From positions 1 through 5,343 of the forward strand of contig JALHUQ010000084.1 in assembly GCA_022866645.1 (NCBI GenBank): DNA of 5,343 bases, in the 5' to 3' direction. The stretch comes from Woeseiaceae bacterium. GTDB taxonomy: Bacteria > Pseudomonadota > Gammaproteobacteria > Steroidobacterales > Woeseiaceae. Below the pieces are notes generated by a model. The model saw only the letters and a program-made list of their open reading frames with translations, searched no databases and was not told the DNA's origin. Position numbers and translations under genes: made by a program. Shown here piece by piece: positions 1-5,267 of the stretch; the stretch's first letter is position 1, and every line of letters begins with the position of its first letter.

Positions 1-120
1 ACTGAGGGGCCGGTAAACCCGTTTCCTGACGGCGGTAAATGGCTTGTTCCACAGCTGAATTGCGAGAATCCGGATGGTCACCATACTGGGCATCGGGCTG
101 GCTGGATGATATGCGGGTAA
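1..120 (+). other. open reading frame entering from the left edge, possible gene 3' end
   Basis: The first forward frame is open from the window edge for 39 codons and stops at TAA 118-120; its last residues read GWMICG. I do not recognise the product. The only support for a real gene 3' end is position: a plausible + strand terminator lies about 90 bases downstream (211-228). The reverse strand is also open to the left edge in one frame, so coding strand is not settled. Treat this as a weak candidate for the tail of an upstream + strand gene. Confidence 0.2.
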
Positions 121-412
121 ATCGAAAATTGCCGGATGACGGTTTGGCGGCAATGGCTCCGAGATCGCAAGAGATAGAGTAAATTGGACTAGCGAATCAG
201 ATTACGCCACCCTCGTAGCGAGGTTTTTCGATGGCCGCTATTGGCCGTTCTGAGACGGTCGCGAGGAGGCCAACTGAGGGGCCGCTTCACATCGCATAGC
301 AGCCGGTCGAAAAATCTGCGGTAAGATGACGGCTCGTAACCCGAAGCAGACGGTCACTTAATGCTCTTGTAAGCAATCTGATTGCCAAACATCGCGACTT
401 GGATATCCCGAA
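121..412. other. intergenic region ahead of the DUF6090-like gene
   Basis: No coding frame in this stretch looks convincing. It holds a 7-bp inverted repeat (ATTGCCG 128-134 with CGGCAAT 148-154) without a T-run, a likely intrinsic terminator (211-228), a motif shared with the middle intergenic region (CCGCT, two bases, TGGCCG at 235-247), and a 12-bp direct repeat of the window's first bases (273-284). I could not find a convincing sigma-70 promoter for the gene at 413, and its ribosome binding site is weak (GGA at 401-403). Confidence 0.5.
211..228 (+). terminator. probable rho-independent terminator
   Basis: CCTCG (211-215) and CGAGG (219-223) form a perfect 5-bp, mostly GC stem around a TAG triloop, followed directly by five T (224-228). 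This is the layout of an intrinsic terminator on the + strand. The stem is short, so efficiency is uncertain. It would end transcription of a gene lying to the left and separate it from the gene at 413. Confidence 0.5.
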
Positions 413-1108
413 ATGAATAGAACAAGAATAATCTGGCCGCGGGCTATTGGCGAGTTCGTAATCATCGTCATGGGAGTACTCGCGGCTTTGGCGGTGGATG
501 AATGGAGGGGTGAATACAACGACAGAAAGACCGAGGTCGATTACCTGAGCCGGATACGCGTAGATGTTGAGCGGGATATCGACGAGTTTTCGAGCCAGCT
601 ACAACTACTGCAAACTAAAGCCGGCTTCCTCCAAAGCCTGCTCGACAATACGATCGAATCTCAATTTTCAGAGAATCCACGTGCCCTGATGGAGGCTAAG
701 GTGTATTCCTCTTTCAGAGGTTTGCCAGACACTGTTTCAACCACCTTCGATGAACTCAAGAGCACGGGTCGTCTAGCATTGATCCAGAATTTGGTGATAC
801 GCGACGCCATGTCAAAGTATTACTCGGGGTACGCGTCGATTACTGAGCGACTTTACCAAATGCCAATGGGGAACTACGGTCGGCTTGTTCTGGAAATCGT
901 GCCGGGAGAAATCGCCAGAGAGTGGAGGCTGTCGAATAGCATTAGCAGGCCGGACGAGTTTCTTCAAAGTTTGAGGCTGTTGCAGAAGCACCCCGACCTT
1001 CTTGCCGCCGCAAACATCGAAATTACTTATGCGACTGCTTTGCAATTTTATGTGATTCAGTTTCGCGACCAGGCGAGAGAATTGCTCGATCTACTCAACA
1101 AGGAATAA
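413..1108 (+). CDS. DUF6090-like membrane-anchored protein
   Basis: The product is 231 residues. Residues 1-10 are basic, and a hydrophobic helix at about 12-28 (IGEFVIIVMGVLAALAVDEW at 12-31) is followed by a charged, probably coiled segment (about 32-80) with the YLSRIRVDVERD pattern. A second conserved-looking block, TFDELKSTGRLALIQN, is at 111-126. This order (N-terminal anchor ending in a W-containing turn, a YL..I..D...D helix, then the 'tydeLkstG.l.lI.n' block) is what I associate with DUF6090 and related uncharacterised proteins of Bacteroidetes and Gammaproteobacteria. The bulk probably faces the periplasm, but topology is inferred. Function is unknown. ATG 413 is chosen because it places the basic residues just before the helix; the GGA at 401-403 is only a weak ribosome binding site. 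Codon use looks more AT-rich than in the genes to the right. It stands alone: 131 bases separate it from the symporter remnant. Confidence 0.75.
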   Translation: MNRTRIIWPRAIGEFVIIVMGVLAALAVDEWRGEYNDRKTEVDYLSRIRVDVERDIDEFSSQLQLLQTKAGFLQSLLDNTIESQFSENPRALMEAKVYSSFRGLPDTVSTTFDELKSTGRLALIQNLVIRDAMSKYYSGYASITERLYQMPMGNYGRLVLEIVPGEIAREWRLSNSISRPDEFLQSLRLLQKHPDLLAAANIEITYATALQFYVIQFRDQARELLDLLNKE

Positions 1109-1239
1109 TTACCAAGTAACATCTTGACAGATCGGACAGTCACGCGCCGTGAACGTCTGTATATGGACTCCTCCTCATTGCAAGCAGACTTTTGATGACA
1201 GTCATGGCGCGACTGCGTACGTATATTCGGCCTCTGTAG
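1109..1239. other. short intergenic gap before the symporter remnant
   Basis: I see no gene here. The reading frame of the downstream symporter is closed by TAG at 1237-1239, so the missing 5' part of the symporter is not present in-frame. A TTGACA at 1124-1129 lacks a -10 at usable distance. Confidence 0.4.
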
Positions 1240-1791
1240 TTGGCATACGTTGAATCGAATATTGATGCAGGACGAAATCCCAAGAACTACGCAAACCTAC
1301 AACGCGCGATTCAAGAACGAGTTTTTGAGCATGAGTCCAAAGCGACGGTAGCGATCTACACCAACGACATTTACAGGAAGTTCCTGCGGCCGGACGCCAG
1401 CGAGCAAGCACTGGTGCGTGTTGCACGAACTGCGACGCTCGTGCTCGGCGTACTCAGCATCGGCATGGCTTATCTTGTGCCGAATGTGCTCGAGTTGATC
1501 CTCTACGCCTACACGTTCGGTGCTGCCGGTTTGTTCTTCCCCATGCTCGGCCTGTTGTTCTGGCCGGGGACGACAGCGAGCGGCGCCTGCTGGAGCATGC
1601 TCGGTGGCGGGTGCTCGGCCGTGTTGTGGGTTTTGCTGGACGAACCGTTCGGCGTGTCTTCGTCTTATCTCGGCTGGTTTGTCAGCCTGCCATTGATGGT
1701 TATCGTTTCGCTGGCGACTGATCACAGCGCGGAAGAGAACCTGGATATGTTCTATCCTACAACTATAGCGGCCACTCGCCGTGGTGAGTAG
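1240..1791 (+). pseudogene. C-terminal fragment of a sodium:solute symporter (SSS family)
   Basis: The 183-codon frame starts with TTG straight after an in-frame TAG, so there is no natural start. From about codon 35 the protein matches the C-terminal part of SSS-family sodium-coupled transporters: AIYTNDIYRKFLRPDASEQ (38-56) is the family's 'TNDIY..f..p.ase' cytoplasmic motif. It is followed by hydrophobic helices at about 65-82, 86-108, 114-133 and 143-160, then a charged tail (DHSAEENLDM). Family members usually have about 450-550 residues and 11-13 helices; here the first two thirds, including the sodium and substrate sites, are missing. Codons 1-34 look unrelated, so the breakpoint lies near 1336-1342. 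It cannot transport and is most likely a decayed gene. The uninterrupted frame after the break suggests a fairly recent event. The stop at 1789-1791 lies four bases before the next gene's ATG, pointing to a former operon. Confidence 0.8.
1783..1788 (+). promoter_or_regulatory. ribosome binding site deciding the lipoprotein start
   Basis: GGTGAG lies seven bases before ATG 1796 and inside the end of the symporter frame. It favours ATG 1796 over the in-frame GTG codons at 1781 and 1784, which sit on the site itself and have no comparable purine stretch at the right distance. Confidence 0.5.
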
Positions 1792-1795
1792 CAAT

Positions 1796-3256
1796 ATGAC
1801 CTACCGTCTTCAGACCCTCTTGTTTCCTTTCCTCCTTAACGGCTGCGTTTCCTTGCCTGACATGGCCCCGCCGTTGAGTGCAGCGCAGATGCCGCATCGC
1901 GGGGATCTCGTGGCGGAGATTCGTCACGTTTTTGGCGACCCCCAGGTTCTCGACAGTGGCCGTTATCTAATTTATGACTGGACAACGGATCGTCAAATGG
2001 TGCTCGTTCCAGTCGGATATACCGGCCTGTCGGGCGCAACCGTCACTGCCGGGCATCGGTTCCGGATGCGAATCGTACTGGACGATACACAGCGAGTATC
2101 CAGCGTTGACTGTTCAATCGAAAAACTGGACAGCAGTCAGCTTAGCGAGCTCGGTTGCCTCGACCCGGCAGGAATGCGGGCCTTGGCCGGCCCCGCCGAG
2201 TGGCACGAACTGGCTGACATCGCCGGACTTGCCGATGTTCGGTTCTGGCATTCGGAGATGTCAGGGTCCAACACCAATATGGTGCTGTCACCCAACGGCA
2301 GCTTGTTGGCCGCTTCCGATGTACAAAACAGAACCTGGATCGTCGATCTCGAAAGCTTCACCCTGGTTGGCCACAGCGACAACACTCCGCCTGATTTCTG
2401 GTCACTAAAGGGTATCCCGGAACCGCGCGCCGCATTTACCGACGACGAGCAGCGGGTCGCAATCACGCAAGGGGACGTGATCTCACTCTTATTCCGGAGC
2501 GGTGATCGGTTCACACCCGAGGTACAGCTGACCGTGCACGATCTTAAGGTTGCAGCTTTTGATTGCTGCTCGGACGGACTCACAGGTCTGGGCGCTGGCC
2601 AGGCCTCCCGGATCACGCTTGGGGGCGAGACTCGGGACACCGTGGAGGGAGAAGGGCGCCTGAAGTTTGGCGTCTCCGGCGTGGCTGTAACAAGACGGAG
2701 CCCATCGGGCAGCTTACGTGTTGCTGCCCTGGATAGTGCCTCTCTCAAGCCTTCACCGCGTGCAATTTTTCGCGACAACAGCCATGAGAACCTCGTTCTC
2801 GATCCGCGCAATGATTTTGCGCGGCACAGTGCTCCTGCTAACTTCGAATTCTCGCGCGACGGCCGCTGGCTGGCACGCAACAGTTGCCGACACCTGGAGC
2901 TTTGGGACAGCTCGCAGCTGTTCGATCGGCTCTCCAATGAAAGCACCGAAGTAATCACTCCGGATGCGGCCATGGTTATGACTTTGTCGTCAGATCCCGG
3001 TTACGACGGTGGCTGCCACGGTCCGATCGCGTTTCACCCAGGCGGAAAGATGGTTGCGGCGGCGAGTAAAAAAGCTATCCACATCTGGCGGACTGAAGGA
3101 GGGACTCAGGAAATTCTGCTGGATTTCGAGGAGAGAGGTCATGGCCTGCACGTAGTAGCCATCGCATTTGATGCAACCCACCATCTTGTAGCTGTCGCGT
3201 CCGACTATCGCGGAACACTCTATGTAGCCCGCTGGAGCCTCCCTGATACCCTTTGA
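1796..3256 (+). CDS. lipoprotein with BamE/SmpA-like domain and WD40-type propeller
   Basis: From ATG 1796 the product is 486 residues. A short signal peptide ends in the lipobox LNGC, giving lipidated Cys17; Val at +2 suggests outer-membrane sorting. Residues about 30-110 resemble the BamE/SmpA fold: 'GDLVAEIRHVFGDPQVL', then YLIYDW, then a strand pair ending in RIVLDDTQRVSSVDC. Residues about 150-486 contain WD40-like blades: VLSPNGSLLAASD (163-175), FSRDGRWLARNS (352-363) closing in LELWD, IAFHPGGKMVAAAS (411-424) closing in IHIWR, and IAFDATHHLVAVAS (456-469) closing in VARW. Several cysteines (106, 121, 257, 258, 364, 407) could form disulphides, fitting the periplasm. A scaffold or binding role at the envelope is an inference; no enzyme motif is visible. 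An upstream GTG (1781) would add five residues but overlaps the symporter stop. It was probably transcribed with the symporter before that gene broke, and its present promoter is not obvious. Confidence 0.75.
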   Translation: MTYRLQTLLFPFLLNGCVSLPDMAPPLSAAQMPHRGDLVAEIRHVFGDPQVLDSGRYLIYDWTTDRQMVLVPVGYTGLSGATVTAGHRFRMRIVLDDTQRVSSVDCSIEKLDSSQLSELGCLDPAGMRALAGPAEWHELADIAGLADVRFWHSEMSGSNTNMVLSPNGSLLAASDVQNRTWIVDLESFTLVGHSDNTPPDFWSLKGIPEPRAAFTDDEQRVAITQGDVISLLFRSGDRFTPEVQLTVHDLKVAAFDCCSDGLTGLGAGQASRITLGGETRDTVEGEGRLKFGVSGVAVTRRSPSGSLRVAALDSASLKPSPRAIFRDNSHENLVLDPRNDFARHSAPANFEFSRDGRWLARNSCRHLELWDSSQLFDRLSNESTEVITPDAAMVMTLSSDPGYDGGCHGPIAFHPGGKMVAAASKKAIHIWRTEGGTQEILLDFEERGHGLHVVAIAFDATHHLVAVASDYRGTLYVARWSLPDTL

Positions 3257-3264
3257 GCTAGTGC

Positions 3265-3366
3265 CTAGTGCTTGAATACTTCGCCACCCTTCATTACAAA
3301 ACTCACATCTTCGAGCAGTTCGGTATTGGACTTGACCGTCCGCTCCTGGCCGATTGCAGACCCTCA
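3265..3366 (-). pseudogene. C-terminal remnant of an amidohydrolase-family gene
   Basis: Reading leftwards from 3363 to the TAG at 3265-3267 gives about 32 codons ending in LLEDVSFVMKGGEVFKH. This matches the C-terminal signature of metal-dependent amidohydrolases of the imidazolonepropionase/prolidase-like group, which typically end 'plEDi..l..v.fVmK.GkvyK'. The frame is closed upstream by TGA (3364-3366). The metal-binding core, normally several hundred residues, is absent. Homology may already fade near 3340, where the repeat motif begins. It converges on the lipoprotein gene, with eight bases between the two stop codons. It is certainly non-functional if the assignment is right; the assignment rests on a short stretch. 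Confidence 0.5.
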
Positions 3367-3388
3367 CAACTTCCCCAAAACAGACGTT

Positions 3389-3421
3389 TGAGCGGCGGGT
3401 TTCAGGAAAAGCGGCCGCTCA
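3389..3421. repeat. 8-bp inverted repeat with a third copy downstream
   Basis: TGAGCGGC (3389-3396) pairs with GCCGCTCA (3414-3421) across a 17-base loop, and GCCGCTCA recurs at 3451-3458. There is no T-run after the stem, so it is not a clear terminator. Confidence 0.4.
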
Positions 3422-3510
3422 GCATGGGCGGAGAGAAAGGGTCAGAACTAGCCGCTCACCATCCTCCCCGCGACTTCGTCGAGGACCGATGAATCAACAA
3501 CGGGTTCGTG

Positions 3511-3526
3511 GTTGGGCACTCCCAAC
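3511..3526. repeat. 6-bp hairpin with CACT loop
   Basis: GTTGGG (3511-3516) and CCCAAC (3521-3526) form a perfect stem with a 4-base loop. No T-run follows on either strand, so it is recorded only as an inverted repeat. A second hairpin of the same size, CAGATT/AATCTG with loop GTCG, lies at 3557-3572 and runs into the 11-bp direct repeats. Confidence 0.35.
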
Positions 3527-3570
3527 AACAGGATCGGTTTCTTACCTAGTGAGCGTCAGATTGTCGAATC

Positions 3571-3603
3571 TGGTCACAACGTGGTCACGTGGTGGTCACA
3601 ACG
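3571..3603. repeat. three tandem 11-bp direct repeats (TGGTCAC core)
   Basis: Units are TGGTCACAACG (3571-3581), TGGTCACGTGG (3582-3592) and TGGTCACAACG (3593-3603). The seven-base core TGGTCAC is invariant and the period is exactly 11 bp, about one helical turn, so a protein could bind all three on one face. They end 45 bp from the 3' end of the tRNA-Arg gene. Short direct repeats beside a tRNA 3' end resemble arm-type sites of a tyrosine recombinase at an attachment site; that role is an inference, as no integrase gene is in the window. Confidence 0.7.
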
Positions 3604-3647
3604 CCAATATGCAATTGCTCCAATACCACGTAACCCGTTAAAAAGAT

Positions 3648-3724
3648 TGGCGCGCCCGACAGGATTCGAACCTGTGACCCCTGCCTTCGGAGGGCAGTAC
3701 TCTATCCAGCTGAGCTACGGGCGC
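3648..3724 (-). tRNA. tRNA-Arg (anticodon CCG), complete
   Basis: The 77-nt gene folds into a standard cloverleaf: acceptor GCGCCCG/CGGGCGC, D-stem GCTC/GAGT with one G-T wobble, anticodon stem CTGCC/GGCAG with loop CTCCGAA, T-stem ACAGG/CCTGT with loop TTCGAAT, discriminator G, and encoded CCA. The loop places CCG at 34-36, which reads the arginine codon CGG. Its 5' 46 nt are repeated exactly at 5207-5252. The peptidase stop is only 57 bases upstream with no terminator between, so the tRNA may be cut from the operon transcript as well as made from its own promoter. A run of five T lies four bases past the CCA and may help termination. Confidence 0.97.
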
Positions 3725-3744
3725 ATTGGGAAAATCAGGTGCAG

Positions 3745-3750
3745 ATTGTA
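3745..3750 (-). promoter_or_regulatory. candidate -10 box for the intact tRNA-Arg
   Basis: On the - strand TACAAT ends 20 bases before the tRNA 5' end, which would give a leader of roughly a dozen bases. No good -35 lies at 16-18 bp; TTGAAC (3762-3767) is only 11 bp away. Weak as a stand-alone promoter. Confidence 0.3.
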
Positions 3751-3781
3751 TCGCTCCTGTCGTTCAAGTTCGATCCCATTA

Positions 3782-4762
3782 CTACTCTTGGTGCTCCACC
3801 TGTTCGCCAATTTTTTCTTGCCGCGACATCTTCACAATAACCGTCTCCGTGTCGCGAAGCTCTCTTTCCAGAGCCGGGTCGGTATTATCCCCGAGTGCGA
3901 TCGCGATCTCGCGCAAGGCCTCCTCATGGCGGGCCTGCCCGGCGAGCGCCATCGCCAGGTTATTACGGGCCGCAGTGGACACCGGGTCGGACTTGAGCAT
4001 CGCGCGGAAGTATCCTTCGGCCGAAACATTATCGCCCGCTGCGAGCAGCGTATTGCCGAGACCGAACAGCGCCACAGAGTTGTTGGGCCACTCCTGCAGG
4101 GCCGCGCGCCACGCCGCGACTGCTTCATCGTTGCGACCGGCACTCTCCAGCGCGGCAACCGCCTTCAGATATCTCAGCTGGTCCACGCCGGTCGGCAATT
4201 CATTTGGCCGCAGTACAACAAACCCCCAGAAGTTGCTGCGACGCCATGTCCGCAGAAATGTCGTCAACGACGTTAGCCTGCGCTGGTCGACGCCAGAACG
4301 GAGTATGACCACTTCGCGGTCGGTATCGATGCCGACTACGACGGCAAAATGCCAACGCGGTATCGCAGCAATCCCGAGATTTTGCAGCACGACTACCGGC
4401 CGACCGGCTGACAACTCCTCCCACAAGACCCGGACCGCCCCGTCGATAACATACGGAACCCGGCCTGACATTCTGGTCGCTGCCAGCATCTCGACTTGCA
4501 GGCTGCCCTGCCTGCCGGGCAAATACACGCGATCGACCAGGTCCTCTAAATCCACCGTGGCACCGCTGCTGCTCAATGCCATTGCAAGCGCTGCGGGCCC
4601 GCATTGATATTGTTGTTGTGGGAAGAACGGTGTTTGGCTGAGTTCGACCGACGACTGCCCGACCTCCAGTTCGCCAACTTGAGGCGGAATCGATGCACAT
4701 CCCGGGAGGAAAACCAGAAGAGCTGGCGAAAGCCAGCCCCTGAAAAACCGGCGTTTGTTCAG
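3782..4762 (-). CDS. PA2778-family C39-like cysteine peptidase, TPR-containing lipoprotein
   Basis: Read from CTG 4762 the product is about 326 residues. Basic residues (NKRRFFR) lead to a hydrophobic stretch and lipobox LPGC (Cys22), with Ala at +2, fitting an outer-membrane lipoprotein. The C39-like fold follows: FFPQQQYQCGPAALA carries catalytic Cys54 with nearby glutamines for the oxyanion hole, LPGRQGSLQVEMLAATR (about 81-97) is a family motif, and IPRWHFAVVVGID (about 134-146) carries the catalytic His138. Residues about 190-290 are TPR-like helical pairs (SAGRNDEAVAAWRAAL; LGNTLLAAGDNVSAEGYFRA; NNLAMALAGQARHEEAL). This layout matches the PA2778 family, normally next to a PA2779-family gene as here. 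The substrate is unknown. The frame is open from 4798, but contains no ATG, GTG or TTG before ATG 4580-4582, which lies after Cys54 and would remove the signal and nucleophile. So CTG 4762, 13 bases after the upstream stop codon, is my best start; a sequence error is the alternative. Confidence 0.85.
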   Translation of the reverse strand: MNKRRFFRGWLSPALLVFLPGCASIPPQVGELEVGQSSVELSQTPFFPQQQYQCGPAALAMALSSSGATVDLEDLVDRVYLPGRQGSLQVEMLAATRMSGRVPYVIDGAVRVLWEELSAGRPVVVLQNLGIAAIPRWHFAVVVGIDTDREVVILRSGVDQRRLTSLTTFLRTWRRSNFWGFVVLRPNELPTGVDQLRYLKAVAALESAGRNDEAVAAWRAALQEWPNNSVALFGLGNTLLAAGDNVSAEGYFRAMLKSDPVSTAARNNLAMALAGQARHEEALREIAIALGDNTDPALERELRDTETVIVKMSRQEKIGEQVEHQE

Positions 4763-4775
4763 GCGATGCTTCGCG

Positions 4776-5159
4776 TCAGATGCTCTTGAAGATGTCGGTT
4801 ACGCCCACGAGTTCGAGTATCAGCAGCACGAGAAATACGGTACCGATAATAGCCAGTGCGTCGCCGCCGGCAATTTGCCGGTCCATCTCCGTCTCGAGCA
4901 TCAGCAACTCCGAGTTGCTCAGGCCCTGGATACGCTCAGCAACGAGCGCCTTGTCGACGCCGAGCACTTCGAGCTGCTGCGCAACCTTGCCAGAAGCCAG
5001 CATAACGTCGAATCGGGCAAGGCTCGCCGCGCGAGACTCCTGGTCGACCATATAGCCCGTTTCTATGACGCCGGCGTAAGACACGGGAGTAAAACCGGCG
5101 CAGACAATTGCAATAGAAATTAGGTGCAGTAGCGTTGTACGAAAACGAACGAATTTCAT
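4776..5159 (-). CDS. PA2779-family small membrane protein
   Basis: The product is 127 residues. A signal peptide or first helix covers about 7-25, with a plausible signal peptidase I site at SYA|G (29/30). A helical, charged middle follows (YMVDQESRAASLARFDVMLA; QLEVLGVDKALVAERIQGLS), with the family's 'qLealGVd...a..Ri..Ls..E' pattern. GGDALAIIGTVFLVLLILEL (98-117) is a glycine-led transmembrane helix, and the tail is VTDIFKSI. This matches the PA2779 family (DUF6627-like), which usually precedes a PA2778-type peptidase. It probably anchors or assists that peptidase at the envelope, but its function is not known. ATG 5157-5159 is well supported by AAGGA (5169-5173) at nine bases. It is first in a two-gene operon, with a 13-base gap before the peptidase. 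Confidence 0.88.
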   Translation of the reverse strand: MKFVRFRTTLLHLISIAIVCAGFTPVSYAGVIETGYMVDQESRAASLARFDVMLASGKVAQQLEVLGVDKALVAERIQGLSNSELLMLETEMDRQIAGGDALAIIGTVFLVLLILELVGVTDIFKSI

Positions 5160-5168
5160 CGCGTGATT

Positions 5169-5173
5169 TCCTT
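5169..5173 (-). promoter_or_regulatory. ribosome binding site of the PA2779-family gene
   Basis: AAGGA within an A-rich stretch (AAAAGGAAA, 5167-5175 read on the - strand) lies nine bases before ATG. It is the clearest Shine-Dalgarno site in the window and contrasts with the missing start of the next gene. Confidence 0.65.
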
Positions 5174-5193
5174 TTAAATTGGGTCGCCTGCTT

Positions 5194-5202
5194 ACTATAC
5201 CA
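5194..5202 (-). promoter_or_regulatory. extended -10 promoter for the PA2779/PA2778 operon
   Basis: On the - strand the sequence TGGTATAGT fits an extended -10 element (TG, one base, TATAGT). It would start transcription near 5187, leaving a leader of about 27 bases with the ribosome binding site. No -35 is visible: the position falls inside the copied tRNA part (CCTCCG). The element begins four bases past the end of that copy. Confidence 0.45.
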
Positions 5203-5206
5203 GCAA

Positions 5207-5252
5207 CCCTGCCTTCGGAGGGCAGTACTCTATCCAGCTGAGCTACGGGCGC
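5207..5252 (-). pseudogene. truncated tRNA-Arg(CCG): 5' 46 nt only
   Basis: This is an exact copy of nucleotides 1-46 of the tRNA-Arg gene at 3648-3724: acceptor 5' strand, D-arm, whole anticodon arm and three further bases. The variable loop remainder, T-arm, acceptor 3' strand and CCA are missing, so it cannot give a working tRNA. Similarity ends abruptly at 5206 and again at 5253. It has a candidate promoter upstream (5268-5273), so a transcript starting with this tRNA part could run into the operon. It marks the right border of a 1482-base segment that holds the two - strand genes. Confidence 0.9.
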
Positions 5253-5267
5253 TGATTTACGTCGTGC

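Larger units (their letters stand above)
3257..3647. other. 391-base gene-poor region between the lipoprotein and tRNA-Arg
   Basis: No intact gene is supported. In order it holds a tandem 7-mer (CTAGTGC twice, 3258-3271), the 3' end of an amidohydrolase on the - strand, a copy of the CCGCT/TGGCCG motif (3340-3352), an 8-bp inverted repeat (3389-3421), two 6-bp hairpins with 4-base loops (3511-3526 and 3557-3572), and three 11-bp direct repeats (3571-3603). Forward open frames here have no family resemblance that I can see. The mixture of gene debris and short repeats next to a tRNA 3' end is typical of an integration hot spot. Confidence 0.5.

Noticed and set aside
1124..1165. TTGACA followed by TATATG
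   Set aside because: The spacing is 30 bp, far from the 16-18 bp of a sigma-70 promoter, and no alternative -10 is found at the proper distance.
1297..1794. 165-codon - strand frame opposite the symporter fragment
   Set aside because: It is antisense to a frame with clear SSS-family motifs and transmembrane helices, and is rich in His, Arg and Glu without structure.
2137..2973. 278-codon open frame on the - strand
   Set aside because: It lies wholly inside the lipoprotein gene on the other strand, is rich in Ser, Arg and Pro as expected from a shadow frame, and has no family features.
3411..3418. GCGGCCGC palindrome
   Set aside because: An isolated 8-bp palindrome in GC-rich DNA that overlaps the inverted repeat; no reason to see it as a separate site.
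3571..3603. 11-bp repeats as a CRISPR array
   Set aside because: The units are contiguous with no spacers and too short.
3268..3641. Two small + strand frames in the middle intergenic region
   Set aside because: They cross the amidohydrolase tail, inverted repeats and the 11-bp repeats, show no domain, and have no ribosome binding site that I could see.
3512..4607. Two long + strand frames (3512-4276 and 3726-4607)
   Set aside because: They run antisense through the peptidase gene, and the first also crosses the tRNA. Composition is Arg/Ser/Ala-rich, and the - strand reading has clear lipobox, Cys, His and TPR features.
4200..4700. 166-codon frame on the - strand
   Set aside because: It overlaps the N-terminal half of the peptidase in another frame and lacks recognisable motifs.
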